Source: Pseudarthrobacter psychrotolerans (GTDB lineage Bacteria; Actinomycetota; Actinomycetes; Actinomycetales; Micrococcaceae). Taken from it: a stretch of 64,000 nucleotides of DNA. Below the pieces are notes generated by a model. It worked only from the letters and a program-made list of their open reading frames with translations, did not search any database and was not told the DNA's origin. The position numbers were made by a program, and so were the translations under genes. The stretch spans positions 2,480,001 through 2,544,000 of the forward strand of contig NZ_CP047898.1 in assembly GCF_009911795.1 (NCBI RefSeq), written 5' to 3'. Shown one piece after another: positions 41,374 to 50,091 of the stretch (position 1 is the stretch's first letter; the number at the start of each line of letters is the position of its first letter).

Positions 41374-43413
41374 ATGAGCGTGCAGCATAATTCCGGTCCG
41401 GCCAGCGTCTGGAGCAATGTAGAAGGGATCGCGTACGGCGGCGATTACAACCCAGAGCAGTGGCCCGTGGACGTCCGGCTGGAAGACCTGGAGCTCATGA
41501 AGGAAGCCGGCGTCAGTTTCCTGAGCGTGGGGATTTTCTCCTGGGCCCTGCTGGAACCGGCCGAGGGCGAATACAACTTCGGCTGGCTGGATGACGTGCT
41601 GGACAACCTCGCCGCCAGCGGCATCAAGGTGGCCCTGGCCACGGCCACCGCTGCTCCCCCGGCCTGGCTGGTGCGCAGGTACCCGGAAATCCTTCCCGTC
41701 ACGGCTGACGGAACCGTGCTGGGACCGGGCTCCCGGCGGCACTACACACCGTCGTCGGCCGTTTACCGCCGGTACGCCACCGGCATCACACGCGTGATTG
41801 CCGAGCGGTACAAGGACCACCCGGCGCTGGCGTTGTGGCATGTGGACAACGAGCTCGGCTGCCACGTCTCCGAGTTCTACGGGGCGGAAGACGCCGCGGC
41901 CTTCCGCGCGTGGCTGGAGCGCCGGTACGGCAGCATCGAAGCGCTGAACGCAGCCTGGGGCACGGCATGCTGGTCCCAGAGCTACGGTTCCTTCGAGGAG
42001 ATCCTGCCGCCCGGCGTCGCGCCTTCCACGCTGAATCCTGGCCAGCAGCTGGACTTCCAGCGGTTCAATTCGTGGGCGCTGATGGACTACTACCGCGAGC
42101 TGGTGGCGGTGCTGCGCGAGGTCACGCCCGGGGTCCCCTGCACCACCAACCTGATGGCGTCCAGCGCCACCAAGTCCATGGATTACTTCGAGTGGGCCAA
42201 GGACCTGGACGTCATCGCCAACGACCACTACCTGGTTGCCGCCGATCCCGAGCGTCAGATCGAACTCGCGTTCAGCGCCGATCTGACCCGGGGAATTGCG
42301 GGCGGCGACCCGTGGATCCTGATGGAACATTCGACGTCGGCCGTCAACTGGCAGCCGCGCAACCAGCCAAAGATGCCGGGCGAGATGCTGCGAAACTCAC
42401 TGGCCCACGTGGCCCGCGGGGCGGACGCCGTGATGTTTTTCCAGTGGCGGCAGAGCTTTGCCGGGTCCGAGAAATTCCATTCCGCGATGGTCCCGCACGC
42501 CGGCCGTGACACCCGGGTGTGGCGCGAGGTGGTGGAGCTCGGGTCTGCGCTGAAGCAGCTCGCTCCGGTGCGCGGCTCGCGGGTGGAATCGCGCGTGGCG
42601 ATCGTGTTCGACTACGAGGCCTGGTGGGCCAGCGAAATCGACTCCAAACCGAGCGAGGACGTCAAGTATCTGGATGTGCTGCGGGCCTTCCACCGGTCGC
42701 TGTTCCTGCGCGGGATCGCGGCGGATCTGGTCCATCCTTCAGCCTCGCTGGAGGGCTACGACCTGGTCCTGGTGTGCACGCTCTATTCGGTGACTGATGC
42801 AGCCGCTGCCAACATCGCCGCCGCCGCGCGGGCCGGAGCCACGGTACTGATCACGTATTTCAGCGGGATTGTGGACGAGCAGGACCACGTCCGGCTGGGC
42901 GGCTATCCCGGCGCTTTCCGGGAGCTGCTGGGGATCAGCGTGGAGGAATTCCACCCGCTGCTGGCCGGCGGCCAGTTGAGGCTGAGCGACGGCGGGGTCT
43001 CGTCTGTCTGGAGCGAGCACGTGCACCTCGCGGGTGCTGATGCCATGCAGACTTTCACCGAGTATCCGTTGGAGGGCGTGCCGTCCCTGACGCGGCATGG
43101 GGTCGGTGCTGGCGCGGGTGCGGGTCTGGGCGCTGGCGCGGCCTGGTACCTCGCGACGTTCCCGGACCGCGATGGCATCGAAGCGATCGTGGACCGGCTG
43201 CTGGCCGAATCCGGCGTCGTGCCCGTCACCGCCGCCGGCCCCGGTGTGGAGCTCGTGCGTCGACGTGCCGGGGACGGCGGCAGTTTCCTGTTCGCGATCA
43301 ACCACTCACGCTCGGCGGCCGCAGTGGAGGCCTCCGGTGTTGACCTGCTGACCGGCGCACCGTTTGAGGGGACTGTTGAGGCCGGCGGGGTTGCAGTGAT
43401 CGCGGAGGACTGA
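41374..43413 (+). CDS. Beta-galactosidase (GH42)
   Basis: 679 residues from ATG 41374, with GAAGGAG six bases upstream. The acid/base is in WHVDNELGCH and the nucleophile in WILMEHSTSAVNWQPRN. It lacks the zinc-cysteine cluster seen in the YesZ-like enzyme at 26618-28729 and is only distantly similar to it. A glycine/alanine repeat GAGAGAGLGAGA interrupts the C-terminal part. No signal peptide, so it cleaves imported beta-galactosides. It diverges from the ABC importer and shares its operator region. Confidence 0.92.
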   Translation: MSVQHNSGPASVWSNVEGIAYGGDYNPEQWPVDVRLEDLELMKEAGVSFLSVGIFSWALLEPAEGEYNFGWLDDVLDNLAASGIKVALATATAAPPAWLVRRYPEILPVTADGTVLGPGSRRHYTPSSAVYRRYATGITRVIAERYKDHPALALWHVDNELGCHVSEFYGAEDAAAFRAWLERRYGSIEALNAAWGTACWSQSYGSFEEILPPGVAPSTLNPGQQLDFQRFNSWALMDYYRELVAVLREVTPGVPCTTNLMASSATKSMDYFEWAKDLDVIANDHYLVAADPERQIELAFSADLTRGIAGGDPWILMEHSTSAVNWQPRNQPKMPGEMLRNSLAHVARGADAVMFFQWRQSFAGSEKFHSAMVPHAGRDTRVWREVVELGSALKQLAPVRGSRVESRVAIVFDYEAWWASEIDSKPSEDVKYLDVLRAFHRSLFLRGIAADLVHPSASLEGYDLVLVCTLYSVTDAAAANIAAAARAGATVLITYFSGIVDEQDHVRLGGYPGAFRELLGISVEEFHPLLAGGQLRLSDGGVSSVWSEHVHLAGADAMQTFTEYPLEGVPSLTRHGVGAGAGAGLGAGAAWYLATFPDRDGIEAIVDRLLAESGVVPVTAAGPGVELVRRRAGDGGSFLFAINHSRSAAAVEASGVDLLTGAPFEGTVEAGGVAVIAED

Positions 43414-43432
43414 CTGGCATAGCTTGGGGTAT

Positions 43433-43461
43433 CCGTACGGCCGTTTCCAGCGGCCGTACGG
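43433..43461. terminator. Bidirectional terminator between convergent galactosidases
   Basis: CCGTACGGCCG pairs exactly with CGGCCGTACGG around TTTCCAG. It separates the GH42 gene from the convergent GH35 gene, 19 nt after one stop and 12 nt before the other. Confidence 0.75.
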
Positions 43462-43473
43462 GGGGCTTCCTGA

Positions 43474-45381
43474 TCAGAGGAGGGCCTCATCATGCCTCGT
43501 GGTTGAGCCGAGTTCCGGGTGTTCCCTCAATTCCAGTTCCAGGCCAAAGTTCTCAAGTTCCAGGACGACGATTGTGTTCTCGCCGGGAGATAGCAGCGGG
43601 CCCGGAACATAGAGGGTTACCTGGGGTCCCTCCTCCCAGTACCGGCCAAGCAGTACGCCGTTTATCCACAGGAACCCCTTGGCGAAGCCTGGCAGGGCAA
43701 TGAACGTGTCGGCAGGTTCGTGGATGAGGAAGGTAGCCGTCGCCAGGCCGTTCGGGGTGTCGGCCTCCGGAGTATGACTGTCCGGGGTGGCGCCGCTTCC
43801 TGCGGTCTGGAGTTCTGCAAGCCGTACCGCATCGAAATCGGCGAGAGCCACCGGCGTCTGCTCCCAGTGGAACACATAGCGTTGGTCAATGAGGACTCCC
43901 CCCAGGATGCCCTTCCGTTCGCCGTAGCGCGGTCCATAGTTGATGTAGCCCTGATTCTCAACCACAATTTCGAGCTCCACCGAGGACCCGTCGCCCCTGA
44001 CGGTAACTCCGTCCCAGCCGCTGTTGGCATCCAGCAGACCTACGAATTTCCCGTTGACATGGACATAGGCGCGGTCGTGCAGGTCCACGATCCTGATTGT
44101 GGTGTCGCGGTCAGGCAGGGTGGCCTGGGCTCGATACAGGATCAGGCCGGCGGGCAGCCCCATGTCTTCGAAGCTCAGTGGCCGGACACTCCGTACCGGG
44201 GCGGCCGCATGGCGGACCACGTCCAACATCCTTGGCCCGCGGGTAACAGCCATCTGCCGAGGGGAAAGCGTAGGCGTAGGGGCGGGGAGCTTGGCGGGTA
44301 TTTCCTGGCTCTGCGTCCCCAGCCGCAGGAACTCGGCCCGGAGCGCATGGAACTTCCCAGTCAGTGCACCGTGTTCAGCCACCGGCGCGTCCGAGTCATA
44401 GCTCGTCACGGTGGGCTGGAGTCTGGTCCCATCGTGGTTGCTCCCGGATCCGAGGCCAAAGTTGGTGCCGCCGTGGGCCATGTACAGGCAAATTGAGCCG
44501 CCACCATCAAGGATCTTGCGTATTTCTGCGGCTGCATCCCCGGCGTCGCGGGTGTGGTGCTTCTCGCCCCAGTGGTCAAACCAGCCGTTCCAGAACTCGA
44601 TATTGAGGAAGGGTTCGCCCGGGCGGCGTTTCTTCCATAATTCGATGGCCTCGTCGCCACGGCTGCCCAAGGTGGCTGCCGCCAGTGTGCCTTCTATTGC
44701 GCCGCCGTCGAGATAGTAGTCGGTGCCGCCATCCGCGGTGAAAAGGAGCTCGGTTATCCCCCGGTCCCGCAGTGCGTCGCGGTTCCACCGGATATAGCTG
44801 TGGTCATCCCCATAGCTGCCGTATTCGTTTTCAATTTGCACGGCGACCACCGGTCCACCGTTGGAGGCCTGCTGGCGTTCGATGATCGGGAGAAGGTGAT
44901 CGAACCATCCCTCGACGAGGGACTGGAAAACCGGGTCACTGCAACGCAAGGCGATACCGTCGCTGCCGGTGACCCAGTTCGGCAGGCCCCCGTTGTCCCA
45001 CTCTGCGCAGATGTAGGGCCCAGGCCTGACAATGACGTCCATACCGAGGCTTCCTGCGAGTTCAATGAAGCGTTCCAGATCGCGCCAGCCGGTGAAGTCC
45101 GGTATGTCGGTTGCGCGCGGCTGGTGGAAATTCCACGCAACGTAGGTATCGACGGTGTTCAGGCCCAGGGCCTTTAGCCGGGACAGGCGGTCCTCCCACT
45201 GTCCGGGATGGACGCGGAAGTAATGGATGGCCCCGGCAAGGATCCTGTGGGCTCGGCCGTAGCGGAAGAATCCGGTCCCGTCATAGGTGAGAGCGGCCGC
45301 TGTCCGGACTTGTCCGGCTTCGGCGCCGTTCGGTCCATCGCCGGAACTTGGCAGCGGGGATGTTGCGGTGCTGATTGTCAT
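43474..45381 (-). CDS. Beta-galactosidase (GH35)
   Basis: 635 residues from ATG 45381, which overlaps the permease stop (ATGA); the longer frame is not needed. GH35 signatures are GAIHYFRVHPGQWEDRL, RPGPYICAEWDNGGLP, the acid/base in VAVQIENEYGSYG and the nucleophile in NIEFWNGWFDHWG. Two C-terminal jelly-roll parts end with NTIVVLELENFG. There is no signal peptide, so it is intracellular. GH35 enzymes include beta-1,3-galactosidases; because it is coupled to an importer and lies beside GH101, splitting Gal-beta1,3-GalNAc is the likely job. That specificity is inferred. Confidence 0.92.
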   Translation of the reverse strand: MTISTATSPLPSSGDGPNGAEAGQVRTAAALTYDGTGFFRYGRAHRILAGAIHYFRVHPGQWEDRLSRLKALGLNTVDTYVAWNFHQPRATDIPDFTGWRDLERFIELAGSLGMDVIVRPGPYICAEWDNGGLPNWVTGSDGIALRCSDPVFQSLVEGWFDHLLPIIERQQASNGGPVVAVQIENEYGSYGDDHSYIRWNRDALRDRGITELLFTADGGTDYYLDGGAIEGTLAAATLGSRGDEAIELWKKRRPGEPFLNIEFWNGWFDHWGEKHHTRDAGDAAAEIRKILDGGGSICLYMAHGGTNFGLGSGSNHDGTRLQPTVTSYDSDAPVAEHGALTGKFHALRAEFLRLGTQSQEIPAKLPAPTPTLSPRQMAVTRGPRMLDVVRHAAAPVRSVRPLSFEDMGLPAGLILYRAQATLPDRDTTIRIVDLHDRAYVHVNGKFVGLLDANSGWDGVTVRGDGSSVELEIVVENQGYINYGPRYGERKGILGGVLIDQRYVFHWEQTPVALADFDAVRLAELQTAGSGATPDSHTPEADTPNGLATATFLIHEPADTFIALPGFAKGFLWINGVLLGRYWEEGPQVTLYVPGPLLSPGENTIVVLELENFGLELELREHPELGSTTRHDEALL

Positions 45382-46300
45382 TTGACAGCTCCTGCGGTGA
45401 GTCCGGCCCGCCAGAAGCGCTGAAGGCACAGGAAGGCCACGATGAGGGGAATGATGGACAACAGCGCGCCGATGACCACTGTCGCCTGGGGTACATTTCC
45501 GTTACTGCCGTTCCACGCGACGAGTCCCACCGTGACTGGCTGCAGGGCCGAGTCGTTCAGCACCATGGCGGGCAGCAGGTAGTTGTTCCATATTTCAACG
45601 AAGTTGAAGAGGAAAATCGTCACGAGCGCCGGCGCCATGACGCGAACGGAGATGTCGGAGAAGATCCGGAATTCACCCGCCCCGTCGAGCCGCCCGGCTT
45701 CAATCAGCTCATCGGGAACCGACTGGGCAGCAAAAACCCGCGAAAGGTAGGCCCCGAACGGGCTCACGATGCTGGGGAGCAGGACTGCCAGGGGTTATTG
45801 ATCAGGCTGACATTGCTGAACATCATGAACAGCGGCAGCGTAAACATGATCTTGGGAATGAGTACCGCTGCGAGGATCGTGGAGAAAATGAAACCCCGGC
45901 CCGGGAAACTGTACTTCGCCAGCGCGTAGCCAGCCATCGCGGACAGGAAGGTTCCCGCGGTGGCGCCCAGCCCGGCATAGAGAATGCTGTTCAGCATCCA
46001 GCGCAGGAAGATCCCGTCCCCCTCCGTCAGGAGGATGCGGACGTTTTCGACGATGTGGACGCCATCGAACCAGAGCCCGGATCCGGCAAACTGTTCTCCA
46101 TGCTTCTTGTTGGCGGCAACAACAAGCCACCAAACCGGCAGAAGGAAATAGAGGGCAGATACAAGCATGACGGCCAGCACACCAACACGGCTGGTCAGGG
46201 TCGATTCACGATCTGAACTCCTGCCGGGCTTGCTTGTCTTGCTTGGACGGATGTTTGACGGGGCCGGAACTTTGACCCGTTCTCCAGCGCGCAGAGTCAC
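45378..46300 (-). CDS. Carbohydrate ABC transporter permease (MalG type), frameshifted
   Basis: From GTG 46300 (GTGA overlap with the upstream permease) the frame reads to MMFSNVSLINNP and is lost at 45791-45794. The adjacent frame continues LAVLLPSIVSPFGAYLSRVFAAQSVPDELIEAGRLDGAGEFRIF, which holds the EAA loop. The span of 923 nt is one short of a multiple of three; GGGG should be GGGGG. Repaired length is about 307 residues with six hydrophobic segments. It is the second membrane subunit of the importer next to the GH35 gene. Confidence 0.88.
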
Positions 46301-47244
46301 TTTTCACCTCGGTTGGTGAGCTTGAAGAAGGCAAAGGAGAGAACTCCAACGAGGAGGGCAAGGACCACAGACTGGGCTCCGGCGTAGGCGTAGTCCTGGG
46401 ACTGCACGGCGGCGCGGGCCGACATCATTGGTGTGAATGCCGAGTTGATGGAGCCGCCCGAGATTGCCTGGAGGACAGTTGGTTCATTGAATAATTGCGC
46501 GGTGCCAATGATGGAAAACACCGCAGTGAGGATGATCGCCGAGCGGACCATGGGGATCTTGATGTTCCAGGCGATGCGCAAGGGGGACGCGCCGTCGAGC
46601 TTGGCGGATTCCAGCACCTCGGCGGGAATGGTCTGGATGGCTGAGTAGATGATGATCATGTTGTAGCCGGTCCATCCCCAGGTCACGATGTTGGCCACCG
46701 CCCACAGAACAAGCTCCTCGCTCATAAATGGGATGTCTATTCCCAGTGGTGCGAGCGCGTTGTTAATGGGGCTCGAGGACGGCGAGTAGAGAAAGGACCA
46801 CATGAGGGCGGCAATGACACCGGGCACGGCGTACGGCATGAAGCTGGTCAGCCGGAAGAATGACTTGCCGCGGATCGACTTTGAATCGAGCAGGAGGGCC
46901 AGCAACAAGGCAAAGCCCAGCATAAGGGGGACTTGCACCACGCCGAAGAGCAGCACACGCCCCAGCGATGCAATGAATGCCTGGTCAGTGAAAATGCGTC
47001 CGTAGTTGAACCAAGGATCGAAAACCGGAGTGGACGGCCCGCCCAGTCCCAAGCCCGATCGCTGGGTCTTAAGGAAGCTCTGCTGAAGGGCAAATCCGAT
47101 GGGGACCAGGTACATGGCTACGAAAATGATCAGGAACGGTGCCAGGAACATGATGGGCGTGCGGAGGCCTCCGCTGGTTCGTGCCTTTGGCTTGGACCCG
47201 GGCTTCATGCCTGAGGCATGGCCCAAACTGGTCGACGCACTCAT
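46297..47244 (-). CDS. Carbohydrate ABC transporter permease (MalF type)
   Basis: 315 residues from ATG 47244, with AAGGGGAGG six bases upstream; earlier codons are non-coding. It has six hydrophobic segments and the EAA loop LESAKLDGASPLRIAWNIKIPMVRSAIIL. The gene lies 111 nt after the binding protein gene and overlaps the next permease by GTGA. Intact. Confidence 0.92.
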   Translation of the reverse strand: MSASTSLGHASGMKPGSKPKARTSGGLRTPIMFLAPFLIIFVAMYLVPIGFALQQSFLKTQRSGLGLGGPSTPVFDPWFNYGRIFTDQAFIASLGRVLLFGVVQVPLMLGFALLLALLLDSKSIRGKSFFRLTSFMPYAVPGVIAALMWSFLYSPSSSPINNALAPLGIDIPFMSEELVLWAVANIVTWGWTGYNMIIIYSAIQTIPAEVLESAKLDGASPLRIAWNIKIPMVRSAIILTAVFSIIGTAQLFNEPTVLQAISGGSINSAFTPMMSARAAVQSQDYAYAGAQSVVLALLVGVLSFAFFKLTNRGEK

Positions 47245-47355
47245 GGTGCCTCCCCTTGCTAGAAATCGTGTTGTGGCTTTTTCTGCGGCGGTGCGGCCGG
47301 CCCCGCTGTTGAGGCTGGCCACACGTCATCGTCGGCCGTGTTCTTGGCCGTGGAG

Positions 47356-48657
47356 TTACTTGACGCTCAGTCCCTGGGCCTTGAGGGCTTCGACTGTCTT
47401 GGTTTGCGCGGTGCTGAAAGCACCGGCGAGTGTTCCGTTACCGGCCCATGCCTTTGAGAGTCCGTCGTCGAGGTCTTTTGTTGTCTGGGGCATGTTGGGT
47501 CCCCAGACCCAGCTGGTGTCCACGTTGTTCGATGCGGCCTTGAAAACGTCAAAGATCTTTTCGCCGCTGAAGTACTCATCGGGCTTAGTCAGGGACGGCA
47601 GGTCAAGAAGTGCCTTCGCGGCCGGGTACAGGGCGGCCTTTTCGATCACGGCAGAGTAGGCATCCTTGTCGGTGCTCATCCAGTGGGCGAAAGTCCAGGC
47701 AGCCTCAGGGGTGTCGCAGCCCTTGAGCACGGCGGTAGCCGAGCCACCCGCGTTGCCCACCTTGTCCTCGCCGGCCGCCCACTGGGGCATGGGAGCTACA
47801 GCCCATTTGCCGGCACCGGCTTTGGCGTCACCTTTGATGACGCCGGCTTGCCATACAGGGCCAACGAGCGTGGCAATGGAGCCGTCACCAAGTCCCTTGA
47901 ACCAGGCAGGATCGTACATGGGTGCCTCGCTGATGACCTTGGCGTCCACAAGGCCTTGCCAGTAGTCGGCGACCTTTTTGTTGGCGTCGGAGTCCAGCGA
48001 AACGTCCCAGCTGTCGCCGTCGATGCCAAACCAGGGGGCTCCGGCCTGCCAGGCCAAGCCAGCGTAGTCGTAGTTCAGGTAAGGCGAAGAGATGGAGATG
48101 CTGCTGTCAGCGGCCTTGAGCTTCTCCGCGGCCTGCTTGTATTCCTCCCACGTTGTGGGCACCGCGACGCCGTGCTTGGCGAAAAGTTCCTTGTTGTAGA
48201 AAAGCGCCATCGGGGCCGTGTCAACGGGTGCGGCGTAGACCTTTCCGCCGGGGCTGACCGCTTTCCAGGTCCAGTCAACATACTCGCCCTCGTTCTTGCT
48301 GGCGTAGCTGGTGACGTCTTCCAGCGCGCCTTGGGCCGCGAAGCTTGTCAGGGTTTCATACCCAACCTGCCCAAGGCAGGCTGCGCTGTCGGCTTTGACG
48401 GCGTTGAGCATTTTCTCGTAGCCGCCCTTGGAGCCCGGCTGGACCTCTTCGTAAACGACTTTGATGTCGGGATGGGAGGCGTTGAAGGCCTTGACGGCGT
48501 CAGCATAACCCGGTGCCCAGCCCCAGAATTTTACTTCCTGAGCGCCTGTTGGCGAGCTGGACATTGCCGTCACCCCGCCTGCACCGGCACCGCATGCCGT
48601 CAGGGCCAAGGCTCCGAGTGCGGCCACACCCGCAGCCCAAATGGTTGACTTCTTCAT
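47356..48657 (-). CDS. Extracellular solute-binding lipoprotein of the GH35-linked importer
   Basis: 433 residues with a signal peptide and lipobox LTAC. The body is a family 1 sugar-binding protein (EVKFWGWAPGYADAVKAFNASHPDIKVVYEEV; AAPVDTAPMALFYNKELFAKHGVAVPTTWEEY). It opens the operon binding protein-permease-permease-GH35 and is divergent from the LacI gene at 48915. The probable ligand is galacto-N-biose or another galactoside. Confidence 0.92.
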   Translation of the reverse strand: MKKSTIWAAGVAALGALALTACGAGAGGVTAMSSSPTGAQEVKFWGWAPGYADAVKAFNASHPDIKVVYEEVQPGSKGGYEKMLNAVKADSAACLGQVGYETLTSFAAQGALEDVTSYASKNEGEYVDWTWKAVSPGGKVYAAPVDTAPMALFYNKELFAKHGVAVPTTWEEYKQAAEKLKAADSSISISSPYLNYDYAGLAWQAGAPWFGIDGDSWDVSLDSDANKKVADYWQGLVDAKVISEAPMYDPAWFKGLGDGSIATLVGPVWQAGVIKGDAKAGAGKWAVAPMPQWAAGEDKVGNAGGSATAVLKGCDTPEAAWTFAHWMSTDKDAYSAVIEKAALYPAAKALLDLPSLTKPDEYFSGEKIFDVFKAASNNVDTSWVWGPNMPQTTKDLDDGLSKAWAGNGTLAGAFSTAQTKTVEALKAQGLSVK

Positions 48658-48802
48658 TTTTTCTCCTTGTGACCGCAGCAGGACAGCCCTAATGGGCCGC
48701 AGTGGCTTGAGTAGCAGAAATCGGAACTGGTTTCGGATTTCGTTAGCTGTGGGGTCCTGGCGAAGGTAGCTGGCCCCTACAAGGGACGAGTATTACACGC
48801 AA

Positions 48803-48816
48803 TGTTATGCATAACA
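48803..48816. promoter_or_regulatory. Perfect palindromic operator TGTTATGCATAACA
   Basis: A 14-bp perfect palindrome in the 257-nt divergent region between the importer operon and its LacI gene. A degenerate second copy, GTTACGGATAAC, lies at 48860-48871, closer to the LacI start, and TATACT (48880-48885) may be the -10 for that gene. Size and place fit the adjacent LacI protein. Confidence 0.7.
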
Positions 48817-48914
48817 ACCCCCATCCATATGACATTGCGGCCAGCTGGACGTCAGCAGGGTTACGGATAACACCTGTCTTATACTGGCTGGGAAGGCTAA
48901 AACCAGGGGGAACG

Positions 48915-49934
48915 ATGACAGCACAGACAGGACGACGAAGTGTTGCCATGCGCGATGTGGCTCTGGCCGCCGGGGTATCGGCACAGACGGTTTCCAGGGT
49001 TCTCAGCGATCACCCCAATGTTCAGGAGCGCACCCGCACAAAGGTCCTGGCCGCCGTCGAACAGCTGGGATACAGGCTCAACCACACGCCCCGCGCCCTC
49101 GCAACAGGGCGTTCGATGACGGTCGGCTTCATCACGCTTGCCTCAAGTTTTTACTCCCGGGCCGCGTTGGCCCTCGGGGTTGAGCAGGCCGCGCGGGACG
49201 CGGGCTATACCGTCAACACGGCGACAACAGCCTCATTGGACGCATCGGCGGTGGGTGTGGCCATCAACAGACTCATCGAACAGGGTGTTGACGGCCTGAT
49301 CATTGCCGTCCCCCTCATTGATCTCGACGAGGCGCTGGAAAAGCTCATCCGCGTTCTCCCCACGGTCACACTGGACGGATCCGGCACTTCGTCGGCTGAC
49401 GTTGTTGCAATAGACCAGTCCATCGCTGTCCGGCTCGCGACGGAGCACCTCCTGGATCTTGGACATCGCACTGTCTGGCATGTGGCCGGACCGCCCCAGT
49501 GGTCGGATGCGATCAGCCGCGTTGCCGGCTGGCGGGCGGCTCTGAATGAGGCCGGACGCGAGGTTCCCCCGGAACTCTACGGAGACTGGTCCCCCGAATC
49601 GGGCTACCGCAACGGTCTCCTGCTGGCACGGATGCCGGAAGTTACCGCCGTCCTGGTTGCCAGCGATGAAATGGCCTTTGGCCTCATCCGGGCCATGATC
49701 GAGCTGGGTCGACGCGTACCCGAGGACGTTTCAGTTGTCGGAATCGACAACATTGCCCTGGCCGCCTACGCGAATCCACCGCTGACCACGGTGAGTCAGT
49801 CCTTCGAACAGACCGGGCGCCGGGCATTCGAACACCTGCAGCGACAGCTGAAAGAACCGGGGAGCACCTTCGAAGCTGAAGTCGTGGCCCCGGAACTGAT
49901 TATTCGCGCCACCACCTGCCCGCCGGGACGTTGA
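48915..49934 (+). CDS. LacI family transcriptional regulator of the GH35 importer operon
   Basis: 339 residues from ATG 48915, with AGGGGG six bases upstream. The HTH is VAMRDVALAAGVSAQTVSRVLSDHPNVQERT, and the sensor domain follows from MTVGFITLASSFYSRAALALG to VVAPELIIRATTC. It is divergent from the binding-protein operon with a perfect palindrome between. The effector is probably a galactoside taken up by that importer. It also stands 157 nt upstream of GH101, on the same strand. Confidence 0.9.
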   Translation: MTAQTGRRSVAMRDVALAAGVSAQTVSRVLSDHPNVQERTRTKVLAAVEQLGYRLNHTPRALATGRSMTVGFITLASSFYSRAALALGVEQAARDAGYTVNTATTASLDASAVGVAINRLIEQGVDGLIIAVPLIDLDEALEKLIRVLPTVTLDGSGTSSADVVAIDQSIAVRLATEHLLDLGHRTVWHVAGPPQWSDAISRVAGWRAALNEAGREVPPELYGDWSPESGYRNGLLLARMPEVTAVLVASDEMAFGLIRAMIELGRRVPEDVSVVGIDNIALAAYANPPLTTVSQSFEQTGRRAFEHLQRQLKEPGSTFEAEVVAPELIIRATTCPPGR

Positions 49935-50034
49935 TCTCCGGGGCCTCGTCAGCCCGCCCCCTCCCCGCTTCCGCGCGGGCCATCCGCCGGCCTCCGCAAG
50001 GTCCCCCTTGCCAAATGAATCTTTGACCCGCACT

Positions 50035-50083
50035 CTTAACGATGCAAGTGCATGAGCGATATTGCCTAAAAAAAATCGTTAAG
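50035..50083. promoter_or_regulatory. Inverted repeats in the GH101 promoter region
   Basis: CTTAACGAT (50035-50043) and ATCGTTAAG (50075-50083) are exact reverse complements 31 nt apart. ATGCAAGTGCAT (50042-50053) is a near-perfect palindrome inside. AAGGA (50081-50085) six bases before ATG 50092 is the ribosome site, so the right arm overlaps it. Confidence 0.5.
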
Positions 50084-50091
50084 GATCATTA

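Noticed and set aside
45378..45767. Separate 129-residue permease fragment
   Set aside because: It is the C-terminal half of the permease starting at 46300, split by one missing base.
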